From Kitasatospora kifunensis (GTDB taxonomy: Bacteria > Actinomycetota > Actinomycetes > Streptomycetales > Streptomycetaceae), in the NCBI RefSeq assembly GCF_014203855.1, contig NZ_JACHJV010000001.1, forward strand, positions 7,316,001-7,380,000: a DNA stretch of 64,000 bases, written 5' to 3'. The notes beneath the pieces were generated by a model that was not told the origin of the DNA, searched no databases, and was given only the letters and a program-made list of their open reading frames with translations. This document shows, piece by piece, positions 42,723 through 50,890 of this stretch. The first letter of the stretch is position 1. Each line of letters begins with the position of its first letter. The position numbers and the translations under genes were made by a program.

Positions 42723-43808
42723 TCAGGCCACGCGCGTCTGCGCCCAGTCGTAGAGGCGGTGGGCGCTGTCGCCAAGGCGGGTGGCGTAGAGCGTGTTGGT
42801 CGGCCCGCCCGCGAGGTCCTCGCTGGTGGTGGTGACGCCGACGACGGTTCCGACGCCGGTCCGGGTGTCGAACTGTGCGAGGTGGGGACCGCCGCTCGCA
42901 CCGTGTCCCATGTCGCAGGGCTCCCCCCACAGGAGGGGCGCCTTGGGGCCGGGCTGGGCCGGTCCGGCGCAGTGGATCATGCGCGATCCGGCGTATTTGG
43001 CACTGGGGTCGTTGAGTCGGTCCTTCGGGTACCCGAAGGTGTGGATGAACTCGTCCTTGGCGGGCTTGGTGAACGCGATCCGCTGGCTTCCGGTGACGTC
43101 CGCGATCCGTCGCCCCTCGGCTGACGGGTTCGCCACGAGGATTCCCGTGTCGAAGCCGGCGACAGCGACATCGGCCGAGGTCGTCTTGCTCGGATCGGCG
43201 TCCCAACGGGAGGAGGTGGCCACGTTGTTGATGCTGAAGCCGCCGAGCGGCTTCGTTCCGTTGCGGTAGCCGGGCACGAAGTAGAGGTTGTGGTTCCACG
43301 TGCGGTCGTCAGCGGGAGTCCCGACGGCCCTCAGGCAGTGCGCTGCCGAGATGATGGTGCTGCGGTTCGCGCTGTTGACGACCGTTGCGGTGCAACTGCC
43401 GTCGTAGCCGTCGGAGAAGGTGAAGAAGAGACGGCCGACGCTCTTGTCCACCGCTCCGCCGTGCGTCCAGACAGCCCCAGGATCCAGCGTGTTCGCGGGA
43501 AGCGGTTGCGGATCGTCAGGCGTGTTGTCGTCCGCGGGCACCGGGGTGATCTCGGGGACCATGGCGCCCGCCAGCTTCATCCGGGTGGCGGTCCAGTAGG
43601 TGTCGATCCGGCTGCGTTCCTGTGCGGTTGCGGCGCCGGAATGCGTGGTGATGGGCTCCGGTTCCGCGGCGAGGGCCGCGGTCGGCAGCAGCACGGCCGC
43701 CGTGGTCGCACTTAGCAGGAGGGCTCCCGCAGCGGCGAGCGTGCGGGGGAGGGCTCGGCTGCGGTTCCCGTTGTGGTGACCGTTGGTTCGGCTGTAGGTA
43801 AGGGGCAT
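42723..43808 (-). CDS. Secreted trypsin-like serine peptidase
   Basis: A 361-residue exported S1-family peptidase. The signal peptide spans roughly residues 1-48 (LPRTLAAAGALLLSATTAAVLLPTAALA, landmark ALA before AEPEP). The catalytic His is in IISAAHCLRAVG near 155, the Asp probably in TSADVAVAGFD near 210 and the Ser in MGHGASGGPHL near 300. Cysteine pairs around the His and Ser motifs fit an extracellular enzyme. ATG 43808 was preferred to a GTG nine bases upstream. It is monocistronic, convergent with the SbnB-like gene. It belongs to a group of secreted actinomycete peptidases; no link to the peptide cluster is evident. Confidence 0.85.
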   Translation of the reverse strand: MPLTYSRTNGHHNGNRSRALPRTLAAAGALLLSATTAAVLLPTAALAAEPEPITTHSGAATAQERSRIDTYWTATRMKLAGAMVPEITPVPADDNTPDDPQPLPANTLDPGAVWTHGGAVDKSVGRLFFTFSDGYDGSCTATVVNSANRSTIISAAHCLRAVGTPADDRTWNHNLYFVPGYRNGTKPLGGFSINNVATSSRWDADPSKTTSADVAVAGFDTGILVANPSAEGRRIADVTGSQRIAFTKPAKDEFIHTFGYPKDRLNDPSAKYAGSRMIHCAGPAQPGPKAPLLWGEPCDMGHGASGGPHLAQFDTRTGVGTVVGVTTTSEDLAGGPTNTLYATRLGDSAHRLYDWAQTRVA

Positions 43809-43910
43809 GAGTGGCACGGTAGGGACGGGGTGTCAGATTCCTGTGTGGAGAGCGTTTCAGCTTTCCATCGCTAACAGCAGATTCGGGTAAAGACCGTTTC
43901 ATCCTTGTAT

Positions 43911-43976
43911 CGGTAACAGGCCTCCTGGTAGCCCGTGGATGCGAATCCATACGAGTGGCAGGAGGCCCTGTTACCG
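43911..43976. other. Long nested hairpin between the lipoprotein and peptidase genes
   Basis: CGGTAACAGGCCTCCTG (43911-43927) pairs with CAGGAGGCCCTGTTACCG (43959-43976), a 17-bp stem with one bulged base. The 31-base loop contains a small TGGAT/ATCCA stem. It lies 14 bases after the lipoprotein stop in a locally AT-richer stretch. It probably ends or stabilises that transcript. There is no U-run, so simple termination is not proven. Confidence 0.6.
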
Positions 43977-43989
43977 CAGTCGTCCGGGC

Positions 43990-44577
43990 TCAGTCGAGTT
44001 CCACCTCGAAGTCCCACGTGGTCAGCGGTTTGCCCGCGTTGCTCCAGGTCAGGGTGGAGTGGCCGGCCGCGAAGGTGCCCGAGAGGTGCAGCACGCCGTC
44101 GTGCCCGGGCGCCACGCTCACCGAGGCGGCGTCCGCGGTGAGCGGTATGCCGTGGCCGAGCTCGTCGGTGGCCGTCAGGTCCGCGGCGTTGAACTCCTGC
44201 TGCCCCGCCGACAGGTGCAGCGTGACCGTGATCGAGCCGGCGGACTGGCTCGGCGGCGCCTGGCCCGGCGAGGGCGCGCTGACGGCCAACTCCGGTCCGG
44301 TCGCGGTGATCTCGCCTTGCTGGGCGCCCAGATCGAGGTGGACCGGGTCGCCCATCGCGACCAACTGGGCATGCCCGGGAACGGCGGTCACCGCGATCGG
44401 TGTGGCCGGTGCGCTGGGGATCGGCACCCGGCCCAGGTCCGGCGTCTTCGCCCCGCCGCAACCGGCCGCGCCGGCCAGCAGCAGTGCCACCATGACGGGC
44501 CCTAGGGTCGGGCGGTGCCGACGGCCGAGGCCGCGCCCACGAAGGGCGCGGCCTCGGCTGCTGGAGCGATCACTCAC
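43990..44577 (-). CDS. Putative secreted lipoprotein of unknown function
   Basis: A 195-residue protein with a lipoprotein signal peptide. A basic N-terminus (GRALRGRGLGRR) leads to a hydrophobic stretch and the lipobox AAGC, with the acylated Cys at about 40. The rest is beta-rich and has a repeated ITATGPELAV/ITVTLHLSAG texture, like a small copper- or metal-chaperone-type beta sandwich, but I recognise no family motif. GTG 44577 overlaps the phosphoesterase stop by four bases and has GGAG upstream. The two are translationally coupled and probably act together outside the membrane. Confidence 0.7.
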   Translation of the reverse strand: MSDRSSSRGRALRGRGLGRRHRPTLGPVMVALLLAGAAGCGGAKTPDLGRVPIPSAPATPIAVTAVPGHAQLVAMGDPVHLDLGAQQGEITATGPELAVSAPSPGQAPPSQSAGSITVTLHLSAGQQEFNAADLTATDELGHGIPLTADAASVSVAPGHDGVLHLSGTFAAGHSTLTWSNAGKPLTTWDFEVELD

Positions 44578-46085
44578 TTGCCGGCTCCGGGCTTCAGGCT
44601 GTCGTCAGCGGCGCTGGCCCCGATGAAGTCGGGTGCCACCACGGCGGGCTGGTCCTTGGGCTGCTGGCTGGTCGCCGACCAGACACCGTTGCTGCCCATG
44701 GCGGCGGGCTGCATCGCCTTGCCGCTCGGGTTGTTGTAGACGTCGGGACCGAACGCCCGCAGGCCGGGGGTGGCCGCGTAGCCGAGGTGGCCGTGGCCGT
44801 CGGTGCCGCCCTTGGTGACGTGGAACAGGTCCTCCATGCTGCGCAACCACGAGTAGTGGTTGTACGGCTGGTCGCTGATCGTGCCGGGCTTGATGTAGCG
44901 GGAGATCAGCAGCGAGCCGGTGATCCCGCCGCCGGGCGTGGTGTCCTGGCCGAAGGCCTGGTCACCGGGCTGGGGGGTGTTCGGGCCCGGCAGCTCGTTG
45001 CAGCAGGCGACCACGGACTGCGCCGTGTCGGTCGGGGTGTTGAGCGTCGGGTCGCTGTTGCCGGTGTAGTCGGCGCTGGAGTTCCCGTACAGCTTGTAGG
45101 GCGGGAACGCCTCGTCGAAGGTGATGTCGATCATGCCGTTGTCCTGGAACGCCGGCGAGGCCATGATCTGCGGAATCCACTTCTGCAGGAACAGGTCCGA
45201 GGCGTACAGGCCGCCCTGGTGGTTGTTCGGGTCGCCGGAGCCGTTGTCGCCCTTGCAGGTGGAGTCGTGCGCGTCGGAGCAGTTGTCCGGAGTGATCCAG
45301 GAGAACTCCGGCGTGGTGGCCTCGCTCTTGAGGTCCTCGGCCAGACCGCTGAGCGCGGCGTGGCCGGGCTCGGCCGGGCGCCCGTCCAGCGGCACGACCT
45401 GTGCGCAGTCCTGCGGGTCGTCGGTCAGCGAGTGGAACCAGGCGGTCGGGTTGTGCTTGGGCACGTACTGGTCCTGGGCGGTGGCACCGCCGGGGTTCAC
45501 CACGCCCGCGCCGGACGGGTCACCGGGGACGCCGCACTTGTACGGGTCCTCGCGGCCCGGGGTGTTGCCCATGTCCTGCATGTACGCCTTCCAGCTGACG
45601 TTCTTGTCGTCGAGCTGGTTGAACAGGGTGTACACCGAGTCCGGGTAGATGCAGCCGGAGCTGGCGTGGGTCTGGCCGTCGGCGGCCGGGGTGCCGGGCG
45701 AGACGTTCTGGTACTGCGGGCAGTCGTTCTGGGTGGCTGGCGCCGGCGCCTGGCCGCTGACCGCGCTGATGTAGTTGTCGAGGCTGTAGTGCCCCGTGCC
45801 GTAGTACTGGCGCAGCAGCTCGCCGTACTGCGGCAGCGTCTTCCACAGGTAGCTGTTCTGGTTCAGGCCGGTGAACGAAGCCTCGTAGGACTTGTTCTCC
45901 AGCATGATCATCCAGACATGCTTGATCTTCGGTGGCTGGAAGTGGTGCGAGGCGGCCTCCGCCGTGCCCGCGCCACTGCCGCCGACCAGCCCCGCGGCCG
46001 CCAGCGCTCCCGCCACCAGCGTCGCCGCTATGCGCGGGCGTCGACCTGTGCTCATCCGGCGCAGCCGGATTCCCCTGAGATTCAT
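44574..46085 (-). CDS. Secreted phosphoesterase (phospholipase C/acid phosphatase family)
   Basis: A 503-residue exported hydrolase of phosphoesterase family PF04185. The signal peptide ends near residue 45 (GTAEAA). The family N-terminus is IKHVWMIMLENKSYEASFTG near 52, where the ENKS region binds metal. TPDNCSDAHDSTC near 270, IDITFDEAFPP near 325 and YNHYSWLRSMEDLFHV near 412 are further family blocks. It should cleave phosphate esters outside the cell. An in-frame ATG lies 30 bases downstream of the chosen start. It is coupled to the lipoprotein gene. A PHO-box-like sequence upstream suggests induction by phosphate starvation. Confidence 0.85.
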   Translation of the reverse strand: MNLRGIRLRRMSTGRRPRIAATLVAGALAAAGLVGGSGAGTAEAASHHFQPPKIKHVWMIMLENKSYEASFTGLNQNSYLWKTLPQYGELLRQYYGTGHYSLDNYISAVSGQAPAPATQNDCPQYQNVSPGTPAADGQTHASSGCIYPDSVYTLFNQLDDKNVSWKAYMQDMGNTPGREDPYKCGVPGDPSGAGVVNPGGATAQDQYVPKHNPTAWFHSLTDDPQDCAQVVPLDGRPAEPGHAALSGLAEDLKSEATTPEFSWITPDNCSDAHDSTCKGDNGSGDPNNHQGGLYASDLFLQKWIPQIMASPAFQDNGMIDITFDEAFPPYKLYGNSSADYTGNSDPTLNTPTDTAQSVVACCNELPGPNTPQPGDQAFGQDTTPGGGITGSLLISRYIKPGTISDQPYNHYSWLRSMEDLFHVTKGGTDGHGHLGYAATPGLRAFGPDVYNNPSGKAMQPAAMGSNGVWSATSQQPKDQPAVVAPDFIGASAADDSLKPGAGK

Positions 46086-46128
46086 GGCGCTAATGTTGGC
46101 ATGCGCATTCTACGCGCGTGCACCTGGG

Positions 46129-46150
46129 TTTGTGTAAATCCTGGATGAAC
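46129..46150 (-). promoter_or_regulatory. PHO-box-like direct repeat upstream of the phosphoesterase gene
   Basis: On the minus strand GTTCATCCAGG (complement of 46140-46150) fits the 11-base Streptomyces PHO-box unit G(G/T)TCAYYYR(G/C)G at every position. It is followed directly by ATTTACACAAA, a weaker second unit. The pair lies 43 bases before the phosphoesterase ATG. A PhoP site in front of a secreted phosphoesterase makes biological sense. The second unit is poor, so confidence is limited. Confidence 0.5.
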
Positions 46151-46209
46151 ACCTCGCTGCTTCTCCTGACGGGCCCGCGAGGCTGACGGTGGATCAGTCT
46201 GGGGCCGGG

Positions 46210-46665
46210 TCAGGGCTCGGCCGAGATGGACCGCGAACGCCGCCTCGGCTCCGCCGGAGGCACGGTCAGCACCGCCGCGTAGTAGCCCGCCGCCCGCGGC
46301 TCGCCGATCGGCTCGCCGTCCACCGCGACCCACGCGTGCGCGCCGAACGGCTCGGTGCGCACACCGGTGCACCAGGTGGGCCAGACCCCGCGCAGCCGGC
46401 ACAGCACCGCCGTGGCCAGCGAGCGTTGCAGGCAGCCCTGGTGGCCGGCGCAGCGGCGGCTGGCGCTGAGCACCGCCGCACGGGCACGGGTGGTCTGTTC
46501 GGCACTGGCCGGGGCCGCGTGGCGGCGCAGCGTGCGCAGTGCCTGGCCGAGGCGGTAGGGCGAGAGCTTGGCCAGCAGCCGGGCGAGGCCGACGGCGCAC
46601 AGCGCGGCCGGCCAGTGGCGCAGTGCCAGCGGCTCGCGCGCGGCGAGCACCAGGTCCTGGCTCAA
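46210..46665 (-). CDS. Lasso peptide leader peptidase (B2 protein, transglutaminase-like)
   Basis: A 151-residue protein of the lasso peptide B2 family. These cysteine proteases cut the leader from the precursor. The catalytic Cys is in HQGCLQRSLATAVLCRLRG near 78 and the His in EPFGAHAWVAVDGEPIGE near 110, with the Asp just after it. The start appears to be TTG at 46665, overlapping the B1 stop (TTGA), with GGGAG seven bases upstream. TTG starts are rare but the coupling and the ribosome site support it. It is the last gene of the A-C-B1-B2 unit. Confidence 0.9.
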   Translation of the reverse strand: MSQDLVLAAREPLALRHWPAALCAVGLARLLAKLSPYRLGQALRTLRRHAAPASAEQTTRARAAVLSASRRCAGHQGCLQRSLATAVLCRLRGVWPTWCTGVRTEPFGAHAWVAVDGEPIGEPRAAGYYAAVLTVPPAEPRRRSRSISAEP

Positions 46666-47006
46666 CGGTGCTCCCGCTCGGTGAGGTTGACGGTCCGAAG
46701 CCGGTCCACCAGCGCGCTCACGTCCTCGGCCGCCCGGTCGGCCGCCGCGGGGTGGGCGGCGGTCAGCGCGGCGGCGGCCTGTTCGGGGCTCGCGCCCTCC
46801 AGCAGCGCCCGCAGCACGAGTGCGGCCGTGGCGTTGAGCTGCCAGTACTTTCCGGAGCGCTGGTCGAGCAGCACCATGCCGTCGCCGGTCGGGGTCGCCG
46901 TGACGTGCGGGCGCAGGGCGAAGCCCGCTCGGGGCGGTGCCTGGCGTGCCGAGCGGCTCAGGCGGCTCAGTCGGGGCAGGCGGGGCAGTTGGGGCGGTCT
47001 GGTCAT
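46662..47006 (-). CDS. Lasso peptide leader-binding protein (B1, PqqD-like RRE)
   Basis: A 114-residue protein with a PqqD-like recognition element. It binds the precursor leader and presents it to the B2 peptidase. The core motif LLDQRSGKYWQLNATAALVL is near 45-65, followed by helices to about 110. The first 30 residues form an unusual Pro/Arg/Leu/Ser repeat (LPRLPRLSRLSRSAR) that is probably disordered. ATG 47006 overlaps the stop of the synthetase gene by four bases. The B2 gene overlaps its own stop, so the three enzymes are translated as a coupled set. Confidence 0.9.
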   Translation of the reverse strand: MTRPPQLPRLPRLSRLSRSARQAPPRAGFALRPHVTATPTGDGMVLLDQRSGKYWQLNATAALVLRALLEGASPEQAAAALTAAHPAAADRAAEDVSALVDRLRTVNLTEREHR

Positions 47007-48904
47007 GGCTGGCCGGTCACCTCTCTGGTGGAGTCGGGCCGCAGCGGGGCCGCCGGCAGCGGGCCGGCGGACCCGCTCAGCGGCGGGAGTCGTCGGTCGA
47101 GGGCGCGCAGCCACATCTCGCCGGCCAAGGTGGCGTCCAGCCGCCCCAGTTCGCTCGCGTTCTGGTGCGGGCGCAGCAGCACGGCGCGCACGGCGGCACC
47201 GTCGATCAGCCCGTACCGGGCCAGCAGCGGCTCGTCGAACAGTGCCAGCAGGTCGCGGCGGTGGCGGCGCAGTCCGACGTAGAAGTCCGCGCTGAACTCG
47301 CCCTTCGTCGTGCGCTCCAGCAGCGGGTCCGGGACGGTGCCGCGCATCGCGGCGGCCAGCAGCGGCTTGAAGCGGTAGGGCGAGTTGCGCTCCTCCAGCC
47401 GCACGGCGAGGGCCGCGTCGATCACCTGGTCGTCCAGGTAGGGGACGGCCAGGCGCGCGCCGTGCGCGGCGCTGATCCGCTCGGCCTGGCGCAGGGCCAC
47501 CCCGGCGCTGCGCAGCGCGAGCAGCACGGCGTGCTGGGCGCGCCGCGGCGCCAGCGGTTCCACCGGCTCGCGGGCCGCCGCGCGCAGCAGCTCGCGGGCC
47601 GCGTCGGCGGCTGCGGGGGTGGTCCAGGGCGGCAGGTGCGAGGGGTAGGTCCAGCCGAAGTCGAGGTGGCGCGCTCCGGGCGGCGGATCGGTGAGCGCCG
47701 CGGTCCGCAGGGCCAGTTCACGGGCCGGGGAGCGGTGCTCGGCCAGGGCACGCAGCAGGGCCGGGCCCGACCAGCGCGCCAGGAAGCGGTAGGCGCGTGC
47801 GTAGCGGAGGCCGACCAGCGGGCGCTGCCGGACCAGGTCGTGGAGGTAGCCGGGGCCGGGCCGGAACAGTTCGTCCCCGCCGTGGCCCGCCAGGTGCACC
47901 CGGGAGCCTTCGGCCGCCATCACGCGGGCCACGTGGGCGAGCCGCTGCCGGTTGCGGACGAAGGCGAAGGGCTCCTCCGGGTCGGCCGGCGGGGCGTCGG
48001 GTGACAGCTCGCCGAACATCGGCGCCAGCTCCTGCGGTGCCTGGACGAGGTGCCGGGCCGCCGGCAGCCGGGCGGCGGCCCGCTGGGCGTAGTCGGCGTC
48101 GTCGTTGCCGCTGTCGTGCTCGGCCCAGCGGTAGGTGACCAGGCGGGCCGGGCCGTCCGCGGCCAGGAAGGCCAGGCTGGTGGAGTCCATGCCGCCGGAC
48201 AGGTCGCTGCTGACCGTGCCGCCCGGTGCGGTGCACGCCGCCACGGCGCCGGCCAGCGCCCGACGCACGGCGGGTGCTCCCTCGGCGAGCGGCAGGACCG
48301 GCTCGGGGGCCCGCCAGCGCAGCCGCTCGGCGGCCGTGCCGTCCGGTTCGAGGGAGAGCCAGCGGTCGCCGGGGACGGCCCGCACGCCGCGCCAGGGCGT
48401 GGACTCGTGCAGCGGGAACGGGGTCGTCATCGAGCTCAGCCGCAGGGCCAGCCAGGCCGGCTCCCAGTCCGCGCCGATCAGCCGGGCCAGCAGGTGGGCC
48501 GAGTCGGCGGCGATCACCGCATCGCCGTAGCGGGCGCGGAAGACGCGCCGCACGCAGGCGAGCGTGCCCTGGGCGCGCACCCGCCCGCCGACCGAGGCGA
48601 GCAGGTGGAAGCTGCCGCAGAGCCCGGCGACGGTCGACCCCACCTCGTCCACCGACCGGACCCGGCCCAGCCGCTGCGCCAGCGTCGCCGAGCCGGTGGG
48701 GCCGCAGCCGAACACGGCCACCCGCGCGGCGCCGGCTGTCGTGCCCGCCGTCGCGAGGGTGAGCAGTTCCGGTGCCCAGCAGCCGAGCAGCCAGGGCCGC
48801 CCGGAGGCGTGCACGACCAGCTGGTCGGCGGCCGGGCGCAGCGCCCGTGCCGCGGCGATGGCGGCGTCGCTGTCCGGGAGCACGGCGAGCCACTCCTCAG
48901 CCAT
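47003..48904 (-). CDS. Lasso peptide macrolactam synthetase (C protein, asparagine synthetase-like)
   Basis: A 633-residue enzyme that adenylates an Asp/Glu side chain of the precursor core and closes the ring on the core N-terminal amine. The ATP-pyrophosphatase loop is SSDLSGGMDSTSLAF near 240 and the second motif is HLAGHGGDELF near 335. The N-terminal domain resembles a glutamine amidotransferase but lacks the Cys at position 2, as expected for lasso C proteins. YRFKPLLAAAMRGTVPD near 520 and RTTKGEFSADFY near 540 are family blocks. ATG 48904 has GGGAGG five bases upstream. It lies 194 bases after the precursor gene, behind a hairpin. Confidence 0.9.
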   Translation of the reverse strand: MAEEWLAVLPDSDAAIAAARALRPAADQLVVHASGRPWLLGCWAPELLTLATAGTTAGAARVAVFGCGPTGSATLAQRLGRVRSVDEVGSTVAGLCGSFHLLASVGGRVRAQGTLACVRRVFRARYGDAVIAADSAHLLARLIGADWEPAWLALRLSSMTTPFPLHESTPWRGVRAVPGDRWLSLEPDGTAAERLRWRAPEPVLPLAEGAPAVRRALAGAVAACTAPGGTVSSDLSGGMDSTSLAFLAADGPARLVTYRWAEHDSGNDDADYAQRAAARLPAARHLVQAPQELAPMFGELSPDAPPADPEEPFAFVRNRQRLAHVARVMAAEGSRVHLAGHGGDELFRPGPGYLHDLVRQRPLVGLRYARAYRFLARWSGPALLRALAEHRSPARELALRTAALTDPPPGARHLDFGWTYPSHLPPWTTPAAADAARELLRAAAREPVEPLAPRRAQHAVLLALRSAGVALRQAERISAAHGARLAVPYLDDQVIDAALAVRLEERNSPYRFKPLLAAAMRGTVPDPLLERTTKGEFSADFYVGLRRHRRDLLALFDEPLLARYGLIDGAAVRAVLLRPHQNASELGRLDATLAGEMWLRALDRRLPPLSGSAGPLPAAPLRPDSTREVTGQP

Positions 48905-48991
48905 CGGCGCCTCCCGCCGGTGTCGGTGACTCGTGCATGGTGATCCCCTCGCTGGACCTGGCCGGGGCACGGCGCCGGCGTGGCGACGGCA

Positions 48992-49018
48992 CGGTGGCCA
49001 GGTCGGGCCCGGCCACCG
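48992..49018. terminator. Hairpin between the lasso precursor and synthetase genes
   Basis: CGGTGGCC (48992-48999) pairs with GGCCACCG (49011-49018); an inner GG/CC pair extends the stem around a TCGGG loop. It lies 81 bases after the precursor stop. Such a partial terminator or mRNA-stabilising hairpin commonly lets the precursor be made in excess of the enzymes. No U-run follows. Confidence 0.5.
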
Positions 49019-49098
49019 CTACCGCACCGCCGAGGGCGTCGCCGTCCGGCGACCAACTCCCTCAGGCGACGCAACTGCCCAGGAAGAAGGCCGACTTC

Positions 49099-49230
49099 CT
49101 AGAAGAAGTAGGTGTACCAGTAGTCGGTGGACACCCCCGGGTAGCCGCCGAGCGTCACCTCGTCGAACTCGCCGATCTCCACCAGCGCGGGCGGTTCGTA
49201 CACTTCGACCTCGGGAAGCGGATCCCGCAT
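49099..49230 (-). CDS. Lasso peptide precursor, RES-701-like core
   Basis: A 43-residue precursor. The leader (residues 1-27) has the full actinobacterial pattern YxxPxLxxxGxFxxxTx: Tyr11, Pro14, Leu16, Gly20, Phe22 and Thr26. Thr26 is the penultimate leader residue recognised in processing. The core is GGYPGVSTDYWYTYFF (28-43). Gly1 and Asp9 predict a nine-membered ring and a seven-residue aromatic tail with no cysteine, hence a class II lasso peptide. RES-701-1 (GNWHGTAPDWFFNYYW) has the same length, Gly1, Gly5, Asp9 and Tyr14, and aromatic residues at 10-12 and 14-16. AGGAG lies six bases before the ATG. C, B1 and B2 genes follow on the same strand. Confidence 0.93.
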   Translation of the reverse strand: MRDPLPEVEVYEPPALVEIGEFDEVTLGGYPGVSTDYWYTYFF

Positions 49231-49405
49231 CGCGTGCTCCTCTCGTCCTGGCGGCGCTTGCTTGGCGCGCCTGCCAGGGTCGGCATGCCCGGCGCGGCCA
49301 GGGCCGAACGGCCAGGGCGGTCAAACCACCCGACCTGGGGAACTGGTTGCATGCGAAGCACCGAGCGCCCGCAAACCCGCCGGAGTGCTCACGCGATCGG
49401 AGGGC

Positions 49406-50890
49406 TCACGCTCCTCGGCGCGAGCGCCGGCTCGGGAGCGTGGCGAGCCGACCTGGCAGCGCGGTGAGGGGCAGCGTGGTGAGGGGCAGCGTGGTGATCA
49501 GGGCGAGTACGGCGAAGGCGAGCAGGGTGAAGGCGGCGGTGCGCGCGCCGCCGGTGCCGGGCACCAGGTGCAGCGCGAGCGTGACGGCGGCGACGCCGAT
49601 CGCGGTGCCGAGCCCGCGGGTCATGTTGACCATGCCGCCGCCGGTGCCGGCCGAGGTGGTCGGGATCGCCCTCATGACCAGGGTGTTGTTGGCGGGGATG
49701 AAGGTGCCCAGGGCGAGGCCGAGCAGGGCGAGCGGGTAGGGCAGCAGCGCGGCGTGCTGGGGCAGCAGGGCGAGCAGGACCAGGGCGGCCACGCAGCCGG
49801 CGGCGCCCAGGCGGCTGCGCCGGGTGTCGTCCCAGCCGGTCGGCAGCAGCCGGTCGGCGGTGGTCGCGGCGAGGGCGAAACCGACCGGCAGCGCGGTGAG
49901 TATCAGGCCGGTGGCCAGCGGGGTGCTGCCGTGCCAGGAGAGCACCACCGGCACCAGGACCAGCGGCCCGAAGAGCACCAGGTAGCCGCAGAGCCCGGCC
50001 AGCAGGCCTGGGCCGATCCGTCCCGTGCGCAGCAGGGCCAGGTCGACGAGCGGATGCGGACAGCTGGCCTGGCGACGGGCGAAGGCCCAGCCGGCCAGCC
50101 CCGCCAGGCCGAGCAGTGCCGCCACGCTCCAGCCGGGCAGGCCCAGACCGGAGGCGACGGAGAGTGCGAGCAGGGCGCAGGTGGTGGCGGTGGCCAGCAG
50201 CAGGACCCCGGTGGTGTCGATCCGGCCGGTCTTCGTGGCCGCGCGGGTGCGCGGCAGCAGGTAGTGGCCGGCGACCAGTGCGAGGATCCCGATCGGGACG
50301 TTGACGCCGAAGACCCAGCGCCAGCCCAGGGTGGCGACCAGCGCGCCGCCGATGGTGGGGCCGAGCGCCAGGCCTATCGCCTGCCCGGCGGCCTGGATGC
50401 CGAGGGCGGAGCGCATCTTGCCCGGCGGTGCGCTGGTGGTGACCAGGGCGACGCTGTTGGCCTGCATGAGGGCGGCGCCGACGGCCTGCACGACGCGGAA
50501 GCCGACCAGGGCGGCCAGCGTGGGTGCCAGCCCGCAGGCGGCGGAGGCGGCGGTGAAGACCGCGAAGCCGTAGAGGTACATCAGCTTGCGGCCGTGCACG
50601 TCGGACCACCGCCCGACCGGGACCAGCAGTGCGACCAGGGCCAGCAGGTAGGCCAGCGAGACCCATTCGACGCCGGCCAGCGAGCTGTGGAAGTCGGTGC
50701 GCAGCGAGTGGTAGGTCAAGGTGACGATGCTGGCGTCGAGTTGGCCCATGAAGGCGCCGAAGCAGACGGTGGCCACGGCCAGTCGCCAGGCCCAGGGGTG
50801 CTCGCGGACCGCGTCGGGACGTGGGCGCTCGGTGGTGAGCAGGGCACGCAGGCCCGGTGCCGGGTGCTTGCGGTCCGTGCTGGTCGCCAT
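49406..50890 (-). CDS. MFS drug-efflux transporter (DHA2, 14-TM type), possibly the lasso exporter
   Basis: A 494-residue transporter with about 14 membrane segments. The family pattern FMGQLDASIVTLTYHSL (motif D1-like) is near 45 and GRWSDVHGRKLMYLYG (motif A) near 95. LGPTIGGALVATLGWRWVFGVNVPIG (motif C region) is near 165. It exports hydrophobic compounds by proton antiport. ATG 50890 has GGGGGA upstream. It ends 175 bases before the lasso precursor on the same strand. The lasso locus shows no ABC transporter gene, so this is the best exporter candidate. A separate resistance role is equally possible. Confidence 0.8.
   Translation of the reverse strand: MATSTDRKHPAPGLRALLTTERPRPDAVREHPWAWRLAVATVCFGAFMGQLDASIVTLTYHSLRTDFHSSLAGVEWVSLAYLLALVALLVPVGRWSDVHGRKLMYLYGFAVFTAASAACGLAPTLAALVGFRVVQAVGAALMQANSVALVTTSAPPGKMRSALGIQAAGQAIGLALGPTIGGALVATLGWRWVFGVNVPIGILALVAGHYLLPRTRAATKTGRIDTTGVLLLATATTCALLALSVASGLGLPGWSVAALLGLAGLAGWAFARRQASCPHPLVDLALLRTGRIGPGLLAGLCGYLVLFGPLVLVPVVLSWHGSTPLATGLILTALPVGFALAATTADRLLPTGWDDTRRSRLGAAGCVAALVLLALLPQHAALLPYPLALLGLALGTFIPANNTLVMRAIPTTSAGTGGGMVNMTRGLGTAIGVAAVTLALHLVPGTGGARTAAFTLLAFAVLALITTLPLTTLPLTALPGRLATLPSRRSRRGA

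Noticed and set aside
43871-44017. A possible 48-residue Cys-rich peptide on the minus strand ending TRICC, starting at a GTG inside the lipoprotein gene
   Set aside because: No ribosome site, most of it coincides with the large hairpin, and half overlaps the lipoprotein gene in another frame. Its Cys pattern matches no family I know.
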